Shown: positions 34,225 through 46,198 of the stretch, in pieces | Position numbering within the stretch: position 1 is the first letter of the stretch | Layout: each line of letters begins with the position of its first letter | NCBI GenBank assembly: GCA_029945375.1 | Contig: CM057067.1 | Coordinates: forward strand, 930,001 to 994,000 | DNA: 64,000 nt | Direction of reading: 5' to 3' | DNA from: Agaricus subrufescens | Lineage: Eukaryota; Basidiomycota; Agaricomycetes; Agaricales; Agaricaceae | Notes under the pieces: model-generated | Told to the model about the DNA's origin: nothing | Seen by the model: only the letters and a program-made list of their open reading frames with translations | Database searches by the model: none | Position numbers and translations under genes: made by a program

Positions 34225-34725
34225 TACAATCTTTTTTTGAGATTACAATCTTTCTTTCAGATTGCAATCTTATAGAGCCAAGGACAGCAAAATTTATTAC
34301 CTAATACAGCAGTATATGGCAGCATGAGCCAATAGGTAGAACCTATATATGGGCTGTTTAACCCATTGGCATAACCGGGAATGGAACGCCAGACCTCCTG
34401 GGAGCAGGACAGTGCAGCAAGCCACTTGAACACCTGAGCCACACTACCGACTTACTCACTTAGTACATATGTCACATATATACACAAATTCAAAAAACTC
34501 AAAAAATTTCTAAGTCCCTCAGCCACTGCTATGCACCATCAGCACTGCCCTCGTATAACGTTAGGTTCATATACCATTTAATTTTAGTGTTGGAGTCATG
34601 CTTGTAATCCCACATTAAAGATTGAAGCATGGATGTATTCTTCAAAAAAGATTGTAATCTTAAAACAATAAATTGTGACATGATTGTATGCTTTGAAAAA
34701 GATTGTAATCTTAAACAAATAAAAT
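34225..34725. repeat. Palindromic AAGATTGTAATCTT motif cluster around a SINE-like head
   Basis: Near-perfect palindromes of the type AAGATTGTAATCTT recur at about 34230, 34248, 34262, 34652 and 34698, flanking the tRNA-like segment. They may be the ends of a small element. Confidence 0.5.
34355..34455 (-). ncRNA. tRNA-derived SINE-like head
   Basis: On the minus strand a box A-like TGGCTCAGGTG is followed about 50 bases later by a box B-like GCGTTCCATTCCC, then a tail towards 34250. The spacing fits a type II tRNA-like pol III promoter. The acceptor stem does not close well, so it is not a functional tRNA. Only one copy is in the window. Confidence 0.4.
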
Positions 34726-34739
34726 GCCAAAAAACATTG

Positions 34740-35590
34740 TAGCAGAGACCCAGTTATAATTCTCTAAATCCCTTTTGATGTTATAGAAGGGGTCATTCAA
34801 CATCATAGTCTTATTGAGTATGACCAAAAACAAGTTCTTTGCACTTGTGGATCGATGTTTCCGGGAGAGAGAACATTTAATTTGGGTTGTGGCATGATGT
34901 CAGGCTTGGTGTGATTAGCAGTCGGGGAAAGACGCATGCATCAAGGCATAAACTGGAGTTTGGGGTGGCAGACTAGAACAGTGGTGAGTGGGGCCCAGAG
35001 AAATCTGTTTGGCATGAGAAAACTGGTGAAACCATCGGGGTTGAAGGTTGTTGGAATATTACTAAGGTCAATGGCCATCAGCAAGTTGGCAATTAGCTTT
35101 TGAGCTTTTGCCACTTTTTAGACCTTTTTGTGTTTATGACAAGTGCAAAAGCTCAAAAGCTATCTACATCACTAATTAAAGCAACAAAAACTCATGAGAA
35201 TGCAGGCTCCTTCCTATCAGACCATCCCCTCACTTGGATGTCATGTGTGTAGTGTTTGCCTTTGCAAATAGGGATGTACATGAGGGATGGGAAGGAACCT
35301 GGTGAGAATGATGACCTATATATGGATAAAGAATGGCTGTGTTGGTGGTGGCCCGCTTGTCTTCAACTTAACACCATCACCCATTTGTTGCAAGGAGGTA
35401 AGGTTTACTACTCAAGTGTTTTTGCAACCTACAGTGGGCAACAAAACCTTTCCAATGTTATGTACATTTGTAAAGAACATGCTATAGCAGTCCAAATAAA
35501 TTGTGTAAAATCATGAAAATATACAGGAAGGTACATCAGCATCTTGTCTACATGTATGTACAATCCTGTGGCTGTGCTTTGAATTTAAGT
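34740..35590. other. Non-coding repeat-like DNA with a 17-bp hairpin
   Basis: The perfect inverted pair AGCTTTTGAGCTTTTGC (about 35095) and GCAAAAGCTCAAAAGCT (about 35145) could fold. No gene. Confidence 0.45.
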
Positions 35591-35597
35591 TCAGTTT

Positions 35598-36845
35598 CAA
35601 GAGGGTTTAAGAATGAGGACCATTGGAAAGGTTTTGTTGCTGCTGATTTCAAAGACAGAAAAGGCTCATTGCTGGAGCTTGCAATGATGTTTGTCAGCTA
35701 AAAATGTTACATAATGATATTCTCATGTTGCTTTCACTATCCTGTGACATGTCACACCTGTTATGTCACACCAAACCCCCTGTAATTTGGAAAATAGTCT
35801 AAGTCTCCTATTGCTTGAAACTTTGAAGCCTTCTCATCTCATACCTAGGTTAAAGTTGCTTACTTGTGTGCAAATAGGCTATTTATTATTCAAAAGTATG
35901 TGCATGACATCTTGGGGCTATTCTCTTGATCATTTCCAGTGTATTTGTACCATTTTTCACTAGAAAACACAATTTCTTCTTTTTTTATGTCAAATTTTGA
36001 AAGCTGCTTGGATGTTAGTATCTCAAATTCACTTTCAAAACATGAGCATTTACTCTATATATAATATCCATAGCAATTTCAATTCAGTTACTGAGTGTAC
36101 AGTTGCAGATAACTGTATTACCTCTTGTAAATTACTTTATCTCTATATGCTATTTTGATTTAGACTTTTTCTTCTTATTCTTACTATTGAACTATATTGA
36201 CTTTGTTACAAGGTACTTATTCTAGTATATTGGGCCTATGACATGATTATTTAGTCCATCAAAACTTGTTTTTCATAAGTCCACATGTGTACCCCTGATT
36301 CTATCATGTTATGCTAACATTGCAAGCTGTTTCCAGGTAAATTAAAACATTTGACTACACTTTAGGGGTAACAGAATTAAAGATTAGAACACTAGAGACT
36401 CCTATAGTAAATTTTAGAATGAGAACCACCTAGGAATCCAGAGATTTGTGACCAAAAAGTAGATAATATAATATTTTAATAAGACTATACATTGAAAAAC
36501 ATCTACAAAAACAGCTGAAACTGGTCTAATCACATCATATAAGTGTGATTATGTTCCAAGCTAACTTTTTCTGAGACCAGATACAAAATTATCACTAAAA
36601 ACATTTGACTAAATAACAATTTCTTATATAATAATCAAGTAAATGTTTTTCAAATATTGGAAGTGGTTTGGTGTGACATAACAGGTGTGACATGTCACAG
36701 GATAGTGAAAGCAACATGAGAATATCATCATGTAATATTTTTAACTGACAAACATCATTGCAAGCTCTGGCAATTAGCCTTTTCTGTCTTTGAAATCAGC
36801 AGCAACAAAACCTTTCCAATGGTCTTCAATCTTAAACCCTCTTCT
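35598..36845. mobile_element. Foldback-type element with about 180-bp inverted arms
   Basis: The left arm, about 35598-35776, starts AAGAGGGTTTAAGA and ends ATGTCACACCAAACC. The right arm, 36665-36845, is its reverse complement with few differences. The 0.9 kb between them is AT-rich and non-coding. The frame reading DHWKGFVAADFKDRKG occurs once in each arm only because the arms are inverted copies. The right end abuts the A-tail of a LINE. Confidence 0.75.
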
Positions 36846-37295
36846 TTTTTTTTTTTTTTCTTTTTTTTTTAAAAACCAACTTTTATTAAGTGCTGCCCAA
36901 TTGTGTAGCGCTCCTGGCCGGAGGCCAGGACTAAATGATAAAAAATACAAATCCCTGAGCAACATGAGAAAGAAGAAATAAATGAAAACAAAACCTGATA
37001 CAACAATTCTGAACTAACATGGACAGGTACCCTGAGTGACATGGAGAAGCTGAGGTGGTTGGAGTGAGACTTAGGATATAAATACAGGACCATATCATAA
37101 GACGCATAGTGTGATAAGGGAGGGAACAGGAAAACTGAAACTGAAACTGGAACAGAGTCTGAGCAAGTTCAGGGGATTCCAGGGTGGTCAGGGACCAATT
37201 ACTGTTACAGGACCTGAATAAGTGTGGCATGGTCTAAGGACCGCTGAGCCAATAGGAACCTTCCTCAACCATCCTATTTGCAGCTTCGGTAAAGC

Positions 37296-38098
37296 CTAGG
37301 CATCAGGGTTGCTGCCCCTAGCCTCATTGTGGTACTGGTCATGCTGTATGTGATGTTCACTGAGTTTGCTTATGGGAACAGGGCAGAATTTGATGAGTAT
37401 ATCAGAGTGTATGATGAGTTTGGGCACAAGCATTTGGGCAAAAGTAGGTGCAACTTGTTCACAAATGAAAATGGGGGTGGGGTATGGATTGGGCTTGAGG
37501 CTGATGAGTTGGCGACGGTGGTTTCTGAGGTGATGCATACATTTGACATGAGTATTCCACTTGCCTTCCTCCTTCCTAGGGCATGAGGGGCCTTGGAAGG
37601 AGAATGCTTTGGGGTTATCAATGAGGAATAGTATGACATCCTTGATTTGTGTGTAGTCATGATCAATGCACCTAGCATACCATGGGCATTCATTCAGGAT
37701 GTGATGGTGTGTTTCATGAGGGTGAGTGTGACAAGGGCATGTGGTGATTGGGGGGGGATCGGAATTAGCAAAGAACCTGTCCCAATAGTTGCCGATCAGA
37801 GCATGGTTAGTGACAGCATGGGTGAATCTAGCATATAGTTGGGGCAATTCTGTAGCAGATGTGAAGAAGTACATGCCCATCCATGGGCCATTGCCATGAG
37901 TGGAAGGGACAAGGTGTTCTTCTGATTTGCCATCATTCATTGGTAGGAATCGGCATCCTTTGAAGAAGCCCAACTTGGGGTTGTTAAAGTCGTCGACCCA
38001 CTGAGTGGCAGCATTCTGCTCCATAGAGTAGTGTTGTTTCTGGATGGTTTGTGATGGGGGGAAGATGGTTTTACCATCGAATATGGCATGCTTGGCGG
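37296..38098 (-). pseudogene. LINE ORF2, C-terminal part
   Basis: Open frame with THAVTNHALIGNYWDRFF followed by CPCHTHPHETHHHILNEC, the Cys/His motif found at the C-terminus of LINE ORF2 proteins. It begins exactly at the LTR boundary at 38098, so its N-terminal part (RT and RNase H) is lost. Confidence 0.65.
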
Positions 38099-39466
38099 TG
38101 AAGAGACTAGATCAGTGTGAATGTGGAAAATAGAATATAAAATATAAAATCAAATGCGAATGCAACCCTTTGAATTACACTGAGTCTTGAATGCGGTTCA
38201 TGGGGAGAATAAATCAGAAAGAAAGTGAAAGTAAGCATCTCGGTTAAGTATTAAATGAAAATAGGGGTAGAATAGAAATGTGAAACAAGTCTCAACTGAA
38301 TAGAGACCTCTTCCAGACCTATGCCGTTTCAATTAGAACCTTTGCGATGAGTGGCTAAGCTCACGACAACTGTCCTCAATAGGATGGGTTAGACACCTAT
38401 CTAGGAGGGGTAGCGAGTCCACCCTAGTGATGCCTCAACAAACTCGGAGAGCCTTGACCTGCCTTTGCACTTCAAGACAGACTGCAAGACAAGTTGAGCT
38501 AGCACCAAATGCTATTGCAATCCTATTAGACCAGTGAAGATACTCTCTCGAGCAGAACAAGACCTTGAGAAAGAACTTAAGAAATGCTTAGAACACTGTG
38601 AAGTTTAACCAAACTCGATTTCACTCACACAGCGCTTGGGCAAAGATTTGATCCCCAACCTCGTCCTCAACTGGTGATTATATATGATACACAATAAAAA
38701 GCTGAGACAAAATAAACAAATATGAAACAAATAACCAAGTCCATATCCAGCACTGAATGGGTATAGTCTCCTCGACTCATCTTTCTCCACCAATCAACAG
38801 TCTCGACTATTCAGTCTCCTCGACCAAACATTGCACTTGTCTAATCTCCCGCTCCTCATTGGCTAACAAGCTTCCAACCCTAAACCCTAGTCTAGAAACT
38901 CTCGAGGCGCATCCCCCACTGATTATCCCATCGATAAGATGTCCTCAATTAGACTAAGCTTCTATCTCGCCTTGAGTTGCTTCAAGATTATCACTATTAC
39001 TGCCTGATCCAGAGTCTCAATCAACAATTCCAACAGTCTCACTTCAGGTTAATTCAGTCTTGACATGTGTGATTCACTTATTGCCTAGCCCTTCTCCATT
39101 AGGCAGGTAGTAGTTATTAATCCAGCCTAGCATAAGGTCTGCTAAAGGAACCGCACTCTGCTAAGTCCTCGAGCCATCCCATAACCAGTCTCGATGAGGT
39201 TTCCCAATACAGTTTCCCTAGACTCAGTCTTGAGACTCCCATTTTAAAGTCCTCAAACACGGTTATATTTCCCCTAACAGTACAGTTTTCCTGTTAGGAA
39301 TCACGGATGCAATCTTGACTGTTCCCTAGGTCAACCTCTCTTCACACATGTCCTCAACTGAGCTTATCTCTAACTGGGTGACCGATTGTTCATTCTCAAA
39401 CTTAATATGTACACCTAGCCACATTAAATGTATATTTTCATGTGTAAGACGGCTGGGGCTGTAACA
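38099..39466 (-). mobile_element. Solo LTR, copy 3 (1.38-kb family), decayed
   Basis: Full length, same orientation as copies 1 and 2, with ends TGAAGAGACT (plus strand at 38099) and GGGGCTGTAACA (39466). The flanking four bases do not match (GCGG against CCAT). Compared with copy 1, many CG pairs have become TG or CA: CTCGAC reads CTCAAC or CTTGAC, and TTCACGCG reads TTCATGTG. Confidence 0.75.
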
Positions 39467-39470
39467 CCAT

Positions 39471-40134
39471 CTTGACTATTCAGTCTCCTCAACCAAACAT
39501 CACACTTGTCTAATCTCCTGCTCCTCATTGGCTAACAAGCTTCCAACCCTAGACCCTAGTCTAGAAACCCTCGAGCCTTATTCCCCACTGATCAATCCGT
39601 TGATAAGATGTCCTCAATTAGACTAAGCCTCTATCTCACCTTTAGTTGCTTCAAGATTATCACTATTACTGCCCAATCCTGAGTCTTGACCAATAATTCC
39701 AACAGCCTCGCTTCAATTCATTCAGTCTCGACATGTGCAAATCACTCATTTCCTAGCCTTTCCATATCAGGCAGGTAGTAGTTATAGATTCAGTCTAGCA
39801 TAAGGTCCACTAAAGGAACCGCGCTCCGCTAAGTCCTCGAGCCATCCCATAGCCAGTCTCGATGATAATCCCCAATAAAGTCTCCCTAGACTCAGCCTCG
39901 AGACTTCTGTTTTAAAGTCCTCAAATGCAATTATATTTCTCCTAACAGTACAGTTTTCCTGCTAAGAACTGCGGATGCAATCTCGACTGATCCCTAGTTC
40001 GCCCTGTCTTCACACATGTCCTCAACTGATCTCATTACTAACAGGGTGATTGATTACTCTTTCTCGAGTTGAATACGTACACCTAGCTGCATTAAATGTA
40101 CATTTTCATGCGTAAAACAGCTGGGGCCATAACA
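39471..40134 (-). mobile_element. Solo LTR, copy 4 (truncated)
   Basis: Matches copy 1 from the CTCGACTATTCAG position to the GGGGCCATAACA end; the other half is missing. Separated from copy 3 by four bases (CCAT). Also rich in CpG-to-TpG/CpA changes. Confidence 0.75.
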
Positions 40135-41671
40135 ATGTCTTAAAATATTCTGGCCAATGCCCCACAGAGAGGCATGCATTGGCCAGAGGGACCAGGACCC
40201 CCAGACACTGGGGAACAATGGCCTTGAGATGCCTCCACTTGACATGGTTGGGCCCAGGGGCAGAGTGTGATGAGCAGGCCTTTAAAGCCTCCAACATCTC
40301 ATGGTTTGAAAAGTCCTTCCACTCCCTTTCATTGAGGCTGGGGGAGGACTCAATAATATCAAAGTCTACCACGTTGCTGGGCACACCATTGTAGACCTTG
40401 TGAAGTGCTTCCCACAACTGTCGGAGTTCAATGCAAACTTCTCCATTATGCTTAATGGAGGTGTAAGAAGGTAGCTTATGTGGGCCCATCCACTCCATGA
40501 GGTCCCATGCCCGCTTATTGGTCTGAGAGATTTCCTCAATCTTATGATTAAAGAAAGCATGTTTGGCAGCCCTGGTGGCACGCTAGAAGGCTTGCCAGTT
40601 TTCCTTGGACTTGTCCAGGGAGTACAAGCATTTAGTGTCACTACACTCCTGATTCCACCAGGATTTGGAGTGTGTGGTGATGACCCAGTCCACAGCATGG
40701 GATTTCCATGTGTTAGCAAAGGCATCTGACACAAGTCTCACAACTCTGTCAATGTCCTCCAGGGTGCGCATTGGCCCCAACCCATCCATAGGGATGTCGT
40801 TGAGTGCCTGGACAGCTGAGGAAATGAAACAAGTCTCCTCGTCTGATTCTTCAGGTAAGGTTTGGATCTCGGTGTGAACATTGAAATCCATAAGAGGAAT
40901 GCTGACTGACATCGGATGGTGATCCAACAGACCAGTCAAGGTGTGTAATATGATGGGCGGAACCTGTCTAAGGTCCTGGCTGCCAAAGACCAAGTCTATG
41001 ACTGAGCTGTTGAGCCACCTATTGTGCAGCCAGTGGGTGATACCATGGTTACTAGGCTGGCACCAAGTAAGGCCAATGGAAGACATACAGTCCACAAGGG
41101 ACTCAGCAATGTGAGAGTGAGACCCAAAAGCAGGGTCCCACTGTGAAGAATGGCAATTGAAGTCACCCACAGCGACGTGGGTGTTCCCAAGCCTCAAATC
41201 ATCTATCCCTTGAAGGAAGAACAGAGCCAAGTTCTGAGAATCATTATAGACATTCAGAATACTAACTGAACCTTCACTCTGAAACAGGGTGATAAGTTGC
41301 AAGTCAGGATGGTCCACAAGATCAGTGCAATGTGTGGGCCAAAGCTTAGAGCAGCATTTGTGGACATAAGTCAACACATGTGGCTTGTGGCAAGGCCTGG
41401 ATGCATTAACTATCATCATCGAGTCCAGATGCTTGGGTGAACCCCAAACTGGCTTGCCCTCTTTGTCAGAGGACGAGACCATGTGACAAAGAAGCTTCCT
41501 AGGAGGCTCTTGGATAAATAAGATGTTGAACTCAGGTCTTAACTTCTCAAGTAAATATTCCAGATGTAGACTATTACGGTTTACATTCTGGGAAAACAAT
41601 CGTAGATCTCCTATCACACCCCTAGGTTGCCTAGGCATGGGAGAAGAAATTAGCGGTGCGAGGTGGGCCAC
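40135..41671 (-). pseudogene. LINE ORF2: endonuclease and start of RT
   Basis: From 41671: an AP-endonuclease-like domain with SQNVNRN, FIQEPP (catalytic Glu), VAVGDFNCHSSQWDP (GDFN box), VIDLVFGS and LLDHHPMSV. After a stop or frame change near 40580 the frame continues with EMLEALKACSSHSAPGPN and KWRHLKAI, the first RT block, then ends at the LTR junction at 40135. The polymerase catalytic box is absent. Confidence 0.75.
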
Positions 41672-43560
41672 ATTTCAGTGAATGGACCTGTGAATAACAG
41701 TTCCGAATCCACTGCTCATCAAAGTGGTGGGCCCAGAATGGGCATTTGTGTGATGAAGCTGCATGTTCCCCTTTGCAGTTGGGGCACCACAGCTTGTGAG
41801 GACAAGGCTCCCCCACTGGGGTAGCTGGTTGAGGCAGCACTAGCTTGTGCTTGGCCTGACAACTGTAACTCATCTCATGGTGGTGAGCCGTGAAATAAGT
41901 ACCTGGACATCTGTTGCACTTGGGGCCCCTGGCACAATAGGAAACTGCTGGGTGACCCCATGCCCAACAACGTGTGCACAGGGGGCACCCGGGGTTAGCC
42001 TTGGCAGCTGCCACATGAAGGCGACCACCTTGGAACATAATGGTCTGGCCTGCTACAGATTTGAGCTGGTTACTGGACTGGGAATTCCAGAGTTCAAAAT
42101 AGCAAGTGGCAGTGTCACCGCTTGCACCGTTCTTGACCAGACAAGTGTCTGATGCATGGACAAAATAGGGCCTAAGAGGGGAGGCCTCTAGTGCCTTGTG
42201 AATGTCGTTGGGAGTGACAGGCTGTCTGCCCCTCCTGGTATGAGGAACATTGATAATCTTTACATAAGACTTTGACGATGGTGGGGAACAAGTAAATATG
42301 ATCCCTTCTGCAAAAAAGCAGGTTTGAAGAGCCTCTCAAACAAGGTCTATATCCACAAAGTTGGGGACATCAGTGCAGGTAATCTGCCATCCACTGTATG
42401 CCCTGGATATAGATTCAACGCAAAAGCAGGCTTTTGCACCTGAAAGGTGCTGGTTCACTACCCACACAAGCTGGGCATGATCAAACGTCTGAGTACCTTC
42501 AAAGATATTCAGGAGAATGTGGCACTGGGAGGGGCCACAGGTAGTGGAGTTCAGGGGGGGAGCCTCCCTGTTCTTCCATACATTGTTTTGAGCGTGATTG
42601 TTCAGTGAGACAATCTGCTCAGGGGATAGACCGGGGAACACCTGGGCCAAAGTGGCCAGGCTGCTTGCCAGAGTAGGGGCCAGCTTAGCAGGAGGTGCCC
42701 AGAGCCTTTGATGCCACTTTGGCATATGAGCCACAAGTGCGCAGATACATTGCATACAGAATAGGAGGTGGACCCCCCTTTTTCAGTCATGTGAACCCAG
42801 GAGTGATGACCTTGCCATGGGCTTGGGCCGCTTTCCCTTTGGGTTTATCTTGGGCAGGTGGTACAGATGGGCCCGTTCCTGGGTCCAGAGCTGTGTCCAT
42901 CTGACTGGAGGTGGGAGGCTGCACTACAGTTTGAGGCAGTGCTCCAAATAAAGACGTGGCCACACCAAAAATGGTAGTGGCGGCACCAGAAGGAGTGGTT
43001 GTGGGGAGATCCCCAAACCGAGTACAACCTAGGGCCATGAACTTAGCCAGTTCATCACCCAAGGAGTGAAGTGCAGGGGGAAGTTGCTCCTGCGGGATAG
43101 AGGAGTAGCACTGGAGAAAGCCCAGACACTCGTCCAGTGAAGACATCACTGCTTCTGCATTGGTTTCCTCCAAGATGGAGGAGCCTAGGGAAACTGTGAT
43201 AGAATGCTCTCCAGGCTCTACCAACATATGAGGAGTCAGTGAGCGAGGAGGCTCAGTGGGTGGGGCAGTTCCCATTCTTCTGCCTCAGGGTGTCAGGGGG
43301 TCCTGATAATTGAGGGGAGTCACCTCCTGCTCCTCAGAGGGCCTGCTAGGGGTGGGGGTTGAGACATCGTCGGACAAGTCCCAAGCCTGAGATCTATGAG
43401 GAGAGTGAACCTCAAAGGGATCACTCTCCTTGTGTGAGATGGACCTGTCTGCATGGGCCTGGGAACAAGAGCGCTCAGTGGCGGGAGCCTTCTCTGCCAC
43501 CCTCTGTTGACACAAAAACAATGACTTCTTTCCTCCAGGAGGATCAGCCATTGACAAGCT
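41631..43560 (-). pseudogene. LINE ORF1 (gag-like) with zinc knuckles, broken by stops
   Basis: Segments at 43557-43285, 43275-42787, 42755-42336 and 42038-41631 follow each other with stop codons or short gaps. The last carries Cys/His knuckles (CPLCTRCWAWGHPAVSYC, CNRCPGTYFTAHH, CPNCKGEHAASSHKC), the RNA-binding end of a LINE ORF1. The first segments are Ser/Pro-rich, with hydrophobic repeats near residues coded at 43000. Confidence 0.65.
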
Positions 43561-43674
43561 AGACCAAAAAACAGATATATAACAATTTAGAGGACAATGG
43601 CGAGGTGTTTACAGCTGTTTATTCTCAATCTATGGTGGTGGTACCAGATCAAGAAGCAATGTCAATCTTGATGA

Positions 43675-44037
43675 TCAGAACATGTTTGCACACCAGGGGG
43701 ATTTTGATATTGGCCTTTTTGGCCTCATCTGCCTTTCCACCGCTTTTCTTTGACCCTCCCTCACACACATTGTCATTTCCTTTGCTTTTGCCTTCATTTT
43801 TGGAACCGTCTCCAACTCTGCAACCTCAGTCACCTCGTCATCAGATTCCCACCTTTTGATATCGACCTCTCCTTCCACATCAACCTCCATTGGATCTCCC
43901 ACAGCATTCTTCTCCTTTACGGCCTCAGCATCCCACTTTGCAGCCCATGCAGCAAATTCAGTGGCGGTCATTTTGTTGAAATTGGGGGCGGTAGTGGTGG
44001 TGGATTGAGACAATTTGGGAAGGATGGGGGAACTCAA
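43675..44037 (-). CDS. Small acidic/basic open frame, unrecognised
   Basis: 120 residues with TATEFAAWAAKWDAEAV, an acidic middle (MEVDVEGEVDIKRW) and a basic end. It lies between the LINE 5' end and the Copia target DNA and is probably a remnant of another element. No family is recognised. Confidence 0.25.
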   Translation of the reverse strand: MSSPILPKLSQSTTTTAPNFNKMTATEFAAWAAKWDAEAVKEKNAVGDPMEVDVEGEVDIKRWESDDEVTEVAELETVPKMKAKAKEMTMCVREGQRKAVERQMRPKRPISKSPWCANMF

Positions 44038-44261
44038 ATTGTTCCAAGTCCCTTCTTATAAGTGTCCCAACACATTTCATTTCTGGATCTACCACTCATC
44101 ATCGCAATGCATTTTTAATTTCTGTCACCTCATTCTGTGCCATGCTGCCCTTAAGGTTGGGATCCGCAGCTTCTATTCTTGCTCCCAACAAAGTTCTATT
44201 TTTATCCAGGCACATTCCCTTATTGATGTGGCCTCAAGGCTTGGCCTTAAGGGGAGGATAC

Positions 44262-44607
44262 TGTTATATTCTAGAACTTTCCAATCATTCCTGACATTTC
44301 CTCTTCTATCTAGAATGTTCCATTTCCATTTCCAGTACATTCCAAGGAATCCCACTGTCAAGTTTCCTTTCAATGGGATCTGCTTGGGACTGTTGTCTTT
44401 CAGGTTCCTTTAATTGGTAAGTCTGCTTCCTGGAACCAGTAGTGGTTGGCCAGTTATGCTATAGTTCTTTTCTGGGACTATGGTTGCACTCCTGCAGTCG
44501 CTCTACAACCAATGCAATGTGGACCATAACTTTCCAATGGCCAACACAATGGTATCTGGATCAGTACTCAATCATATTGCAATGCAACATCTATTTCTTA
44601 TTCCAAT
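44262..44607. repeat. LTR-like DNA interrupted by the Copia insertion (left part)
   Basis: Starts TGTTATATTCTAG after a purine run (AAGGGGAGGATAC) that looks like a polypurine tract. Similar pyrimidine-rich DNA continues at 49947 beyond the Copia element. Interpreted as the left part of an older LTR split at CCAAT; weak. Confidence 0.3.
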
Positions 44608-45003
44608 TTTTGGAAATGCCTCGACGACCATACCAAGATAAGCACAAAATTGTTCCTTCTATTTTTATCTTTTATTCTATTTTCCGATTATGTCCATTTC
44701 ACATTTAACTTTCGTTTCTCTTGTCTGAATGCTACCCCTAAGCTATACAGTTTATGTTTCTCTACTGTACAGTTCTTCATGCTGTGCTTTGCCAGACACT
44801 TATATCTTCAGCCACCAAATTTTTCACCTCAGTGGTCAGCTTTATCTTTGTTGACACTGAGGTGAGTTACTGTATGCATGATGATGGTCATATACCTTTT
44901 CTGATTCGTAAATAGTGTTTTTGTATTTCCTTTAGGTGAATAAATCTGATCTTAGTGGTCAGCTTTATCTTCGTTGACACTGAGCATTTTTGTATTTCCT
45001 TTA
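44608..45003 (+). repeat. Copia 5' LTR
   Basis: 396 bases, TTTTGGAAAT...GTATTTCCTTTA. The ends form an imperfect inverted repeat (TNNNGGAAAT) instead of TG...CA. Ends directly before the primer binding site. Confidence 0.85.
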
Positions 45004-45015
45004 GGTTATGGGCCC
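45004..45015 (+). other. Primer binding site, initiator tRNA-Met anticodon arm
   Basis: GGTTATGGGCCC directly after the 5' LTR. It is complementary, with one mismatch, to the GGGCUCAUAACC anticodon arm of initiator tRNA-Met, the internal priming site known for Drosophila copia. Confidence 0.7.
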
Positions 45016-45088
45016 TGGTCTGTAAACTAACATCAATGAAGAAGACACTTAACAGAACAGACCACTTACATTTACCAAACGTTATAAC

Positions 45089-46198
45089 ATGTCAAACACT
45101 GGCGGGAGCGCACCCCCTATCTTTGCCGACAGCGCGAAGTTTAATGGGATGAATTGGGTGATGTGGAAGGGACTGATCCAAATCGCAGCTAATTTGCATG
45201 GCGTATCCAGATACCTGGATGGATCCATCCCAAACCCTTCACCCCAACAGACCCCAACTGCTATACCTACTACTGCCATTGGACCAGCCAATGCTGCTGC
45301 AACCACCACACCCATCACCACTATTGCGGCAACCCAAACTGCTGAGACCCCCTGGGAATCTACAACTCCATCTCCTGCCGAGTGGAGAGTTTGAAATGCC
45401 TGGGCGATGGGACTTCTCATATATAACACAAGTGACCCCCTGGGTCTTGGCATCAATATTGAAGGGACCGCAGCTGATGCCTGGAAATCATATATGGATG
45501 GATACCAGGTCGCATCTGAGGTAGCTCTGGCAAATGTTGAGCAAGACCTATGCAACATGAATTATACCAACGGACAGGACTTCGTCGAATTTATATCAAA
45601 GCTCCGCACTAAATGGTCAAATGCTACAGCTCTTGGAGCTAAGATTGACGACTCAGCTTTTAGGATGATTATCCTTAATGTGCTTCCTTGTTCCTGGGAT
45701 CCCATCGTCTCTACCCTGTACACCACCCAAAGCTCCCATGACGCGATAAATCAGCTCATGACTCATTGGGCTAGGATTAGCCGAGACCGGGTTGTTAATC
45801 CCCAAAATACAACCGCAGCACTTTGAGTCGAAGGGAACCCTGGAAATAACAGTAACCAAAATTGGGTATGCAGTAATCCAAATTGCAACAGGCGAGGACA
45901 CACCATCAAGAGTTGTTACTGGCCAGGGGGTGGCAAGGCAGGCTAGTTCCCACCCAGTTTCGGTAAATGTGGTGCCAGGAGATCCCAGAACAACAGGAGT
46001 CCAAATGCTCAACAAACATCTGCTAATGCTGCCAATGAGAACACTGAACAAGTTTTCGCACTTGTCACTCACATATCTCATGACACCAATACCTCTGAGG
46101 TACCTTCTCAACCACTCCCCCAACCAACCCACTGCTCTAACTCCACATCTCCTATTCCCAGAACGTTTAAACCACATCTGATATTTGGGACAGCTGAT
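45089..46198 (+). pseudogene. Copia gag
   Basis: Starts MSNTGGSAPPIFADSAKF. A capsid-like region follows (GLLIYNTSDPLGLGI, FISKLRTKW, LNVLPCSWDPIVSTLY), then a CCHC knuckle (CSNPNCNRRGHTIKSC). Stops: TGA near 45393 (before NAWAMG), TGA near 45825 and TAG near 45939. The first two sit where CGA (Arg) is expected; the TAG is not a CpG change. Confidence 0.75.

Larger units (their letters stand above)
36846..43560 (-). mobile_element. Non-LTR retrotransposon (LINE, Tad1-like), RT core missing
   Basis: The minus-strand order is ORF1/gag, endonuclease, start of RT, [two LTRs at 40134-38099], C-terminal zinc motif, 3' UTR and an A-rich tail (the T-run at 36841-36870, after TTAATAAAAG on the minus strand). 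The reverse transcriptase catalytic core expected between 40135 and 38098 is absent. The element is dead. Subfamily is inferred only from ORF order and general resemblance. Confidence 0.75.

Noticed and set aside
34355..34455. Functional tRNA gene
   Set aside because: The stem pairing is poor and box B deviates; better explained as a SINE head.
35287..36965. Short frames containing DHWKGFVAADFKDRKG
   Set aside because: They are readings of the two inverted arms of the foldback element, not a protein family.
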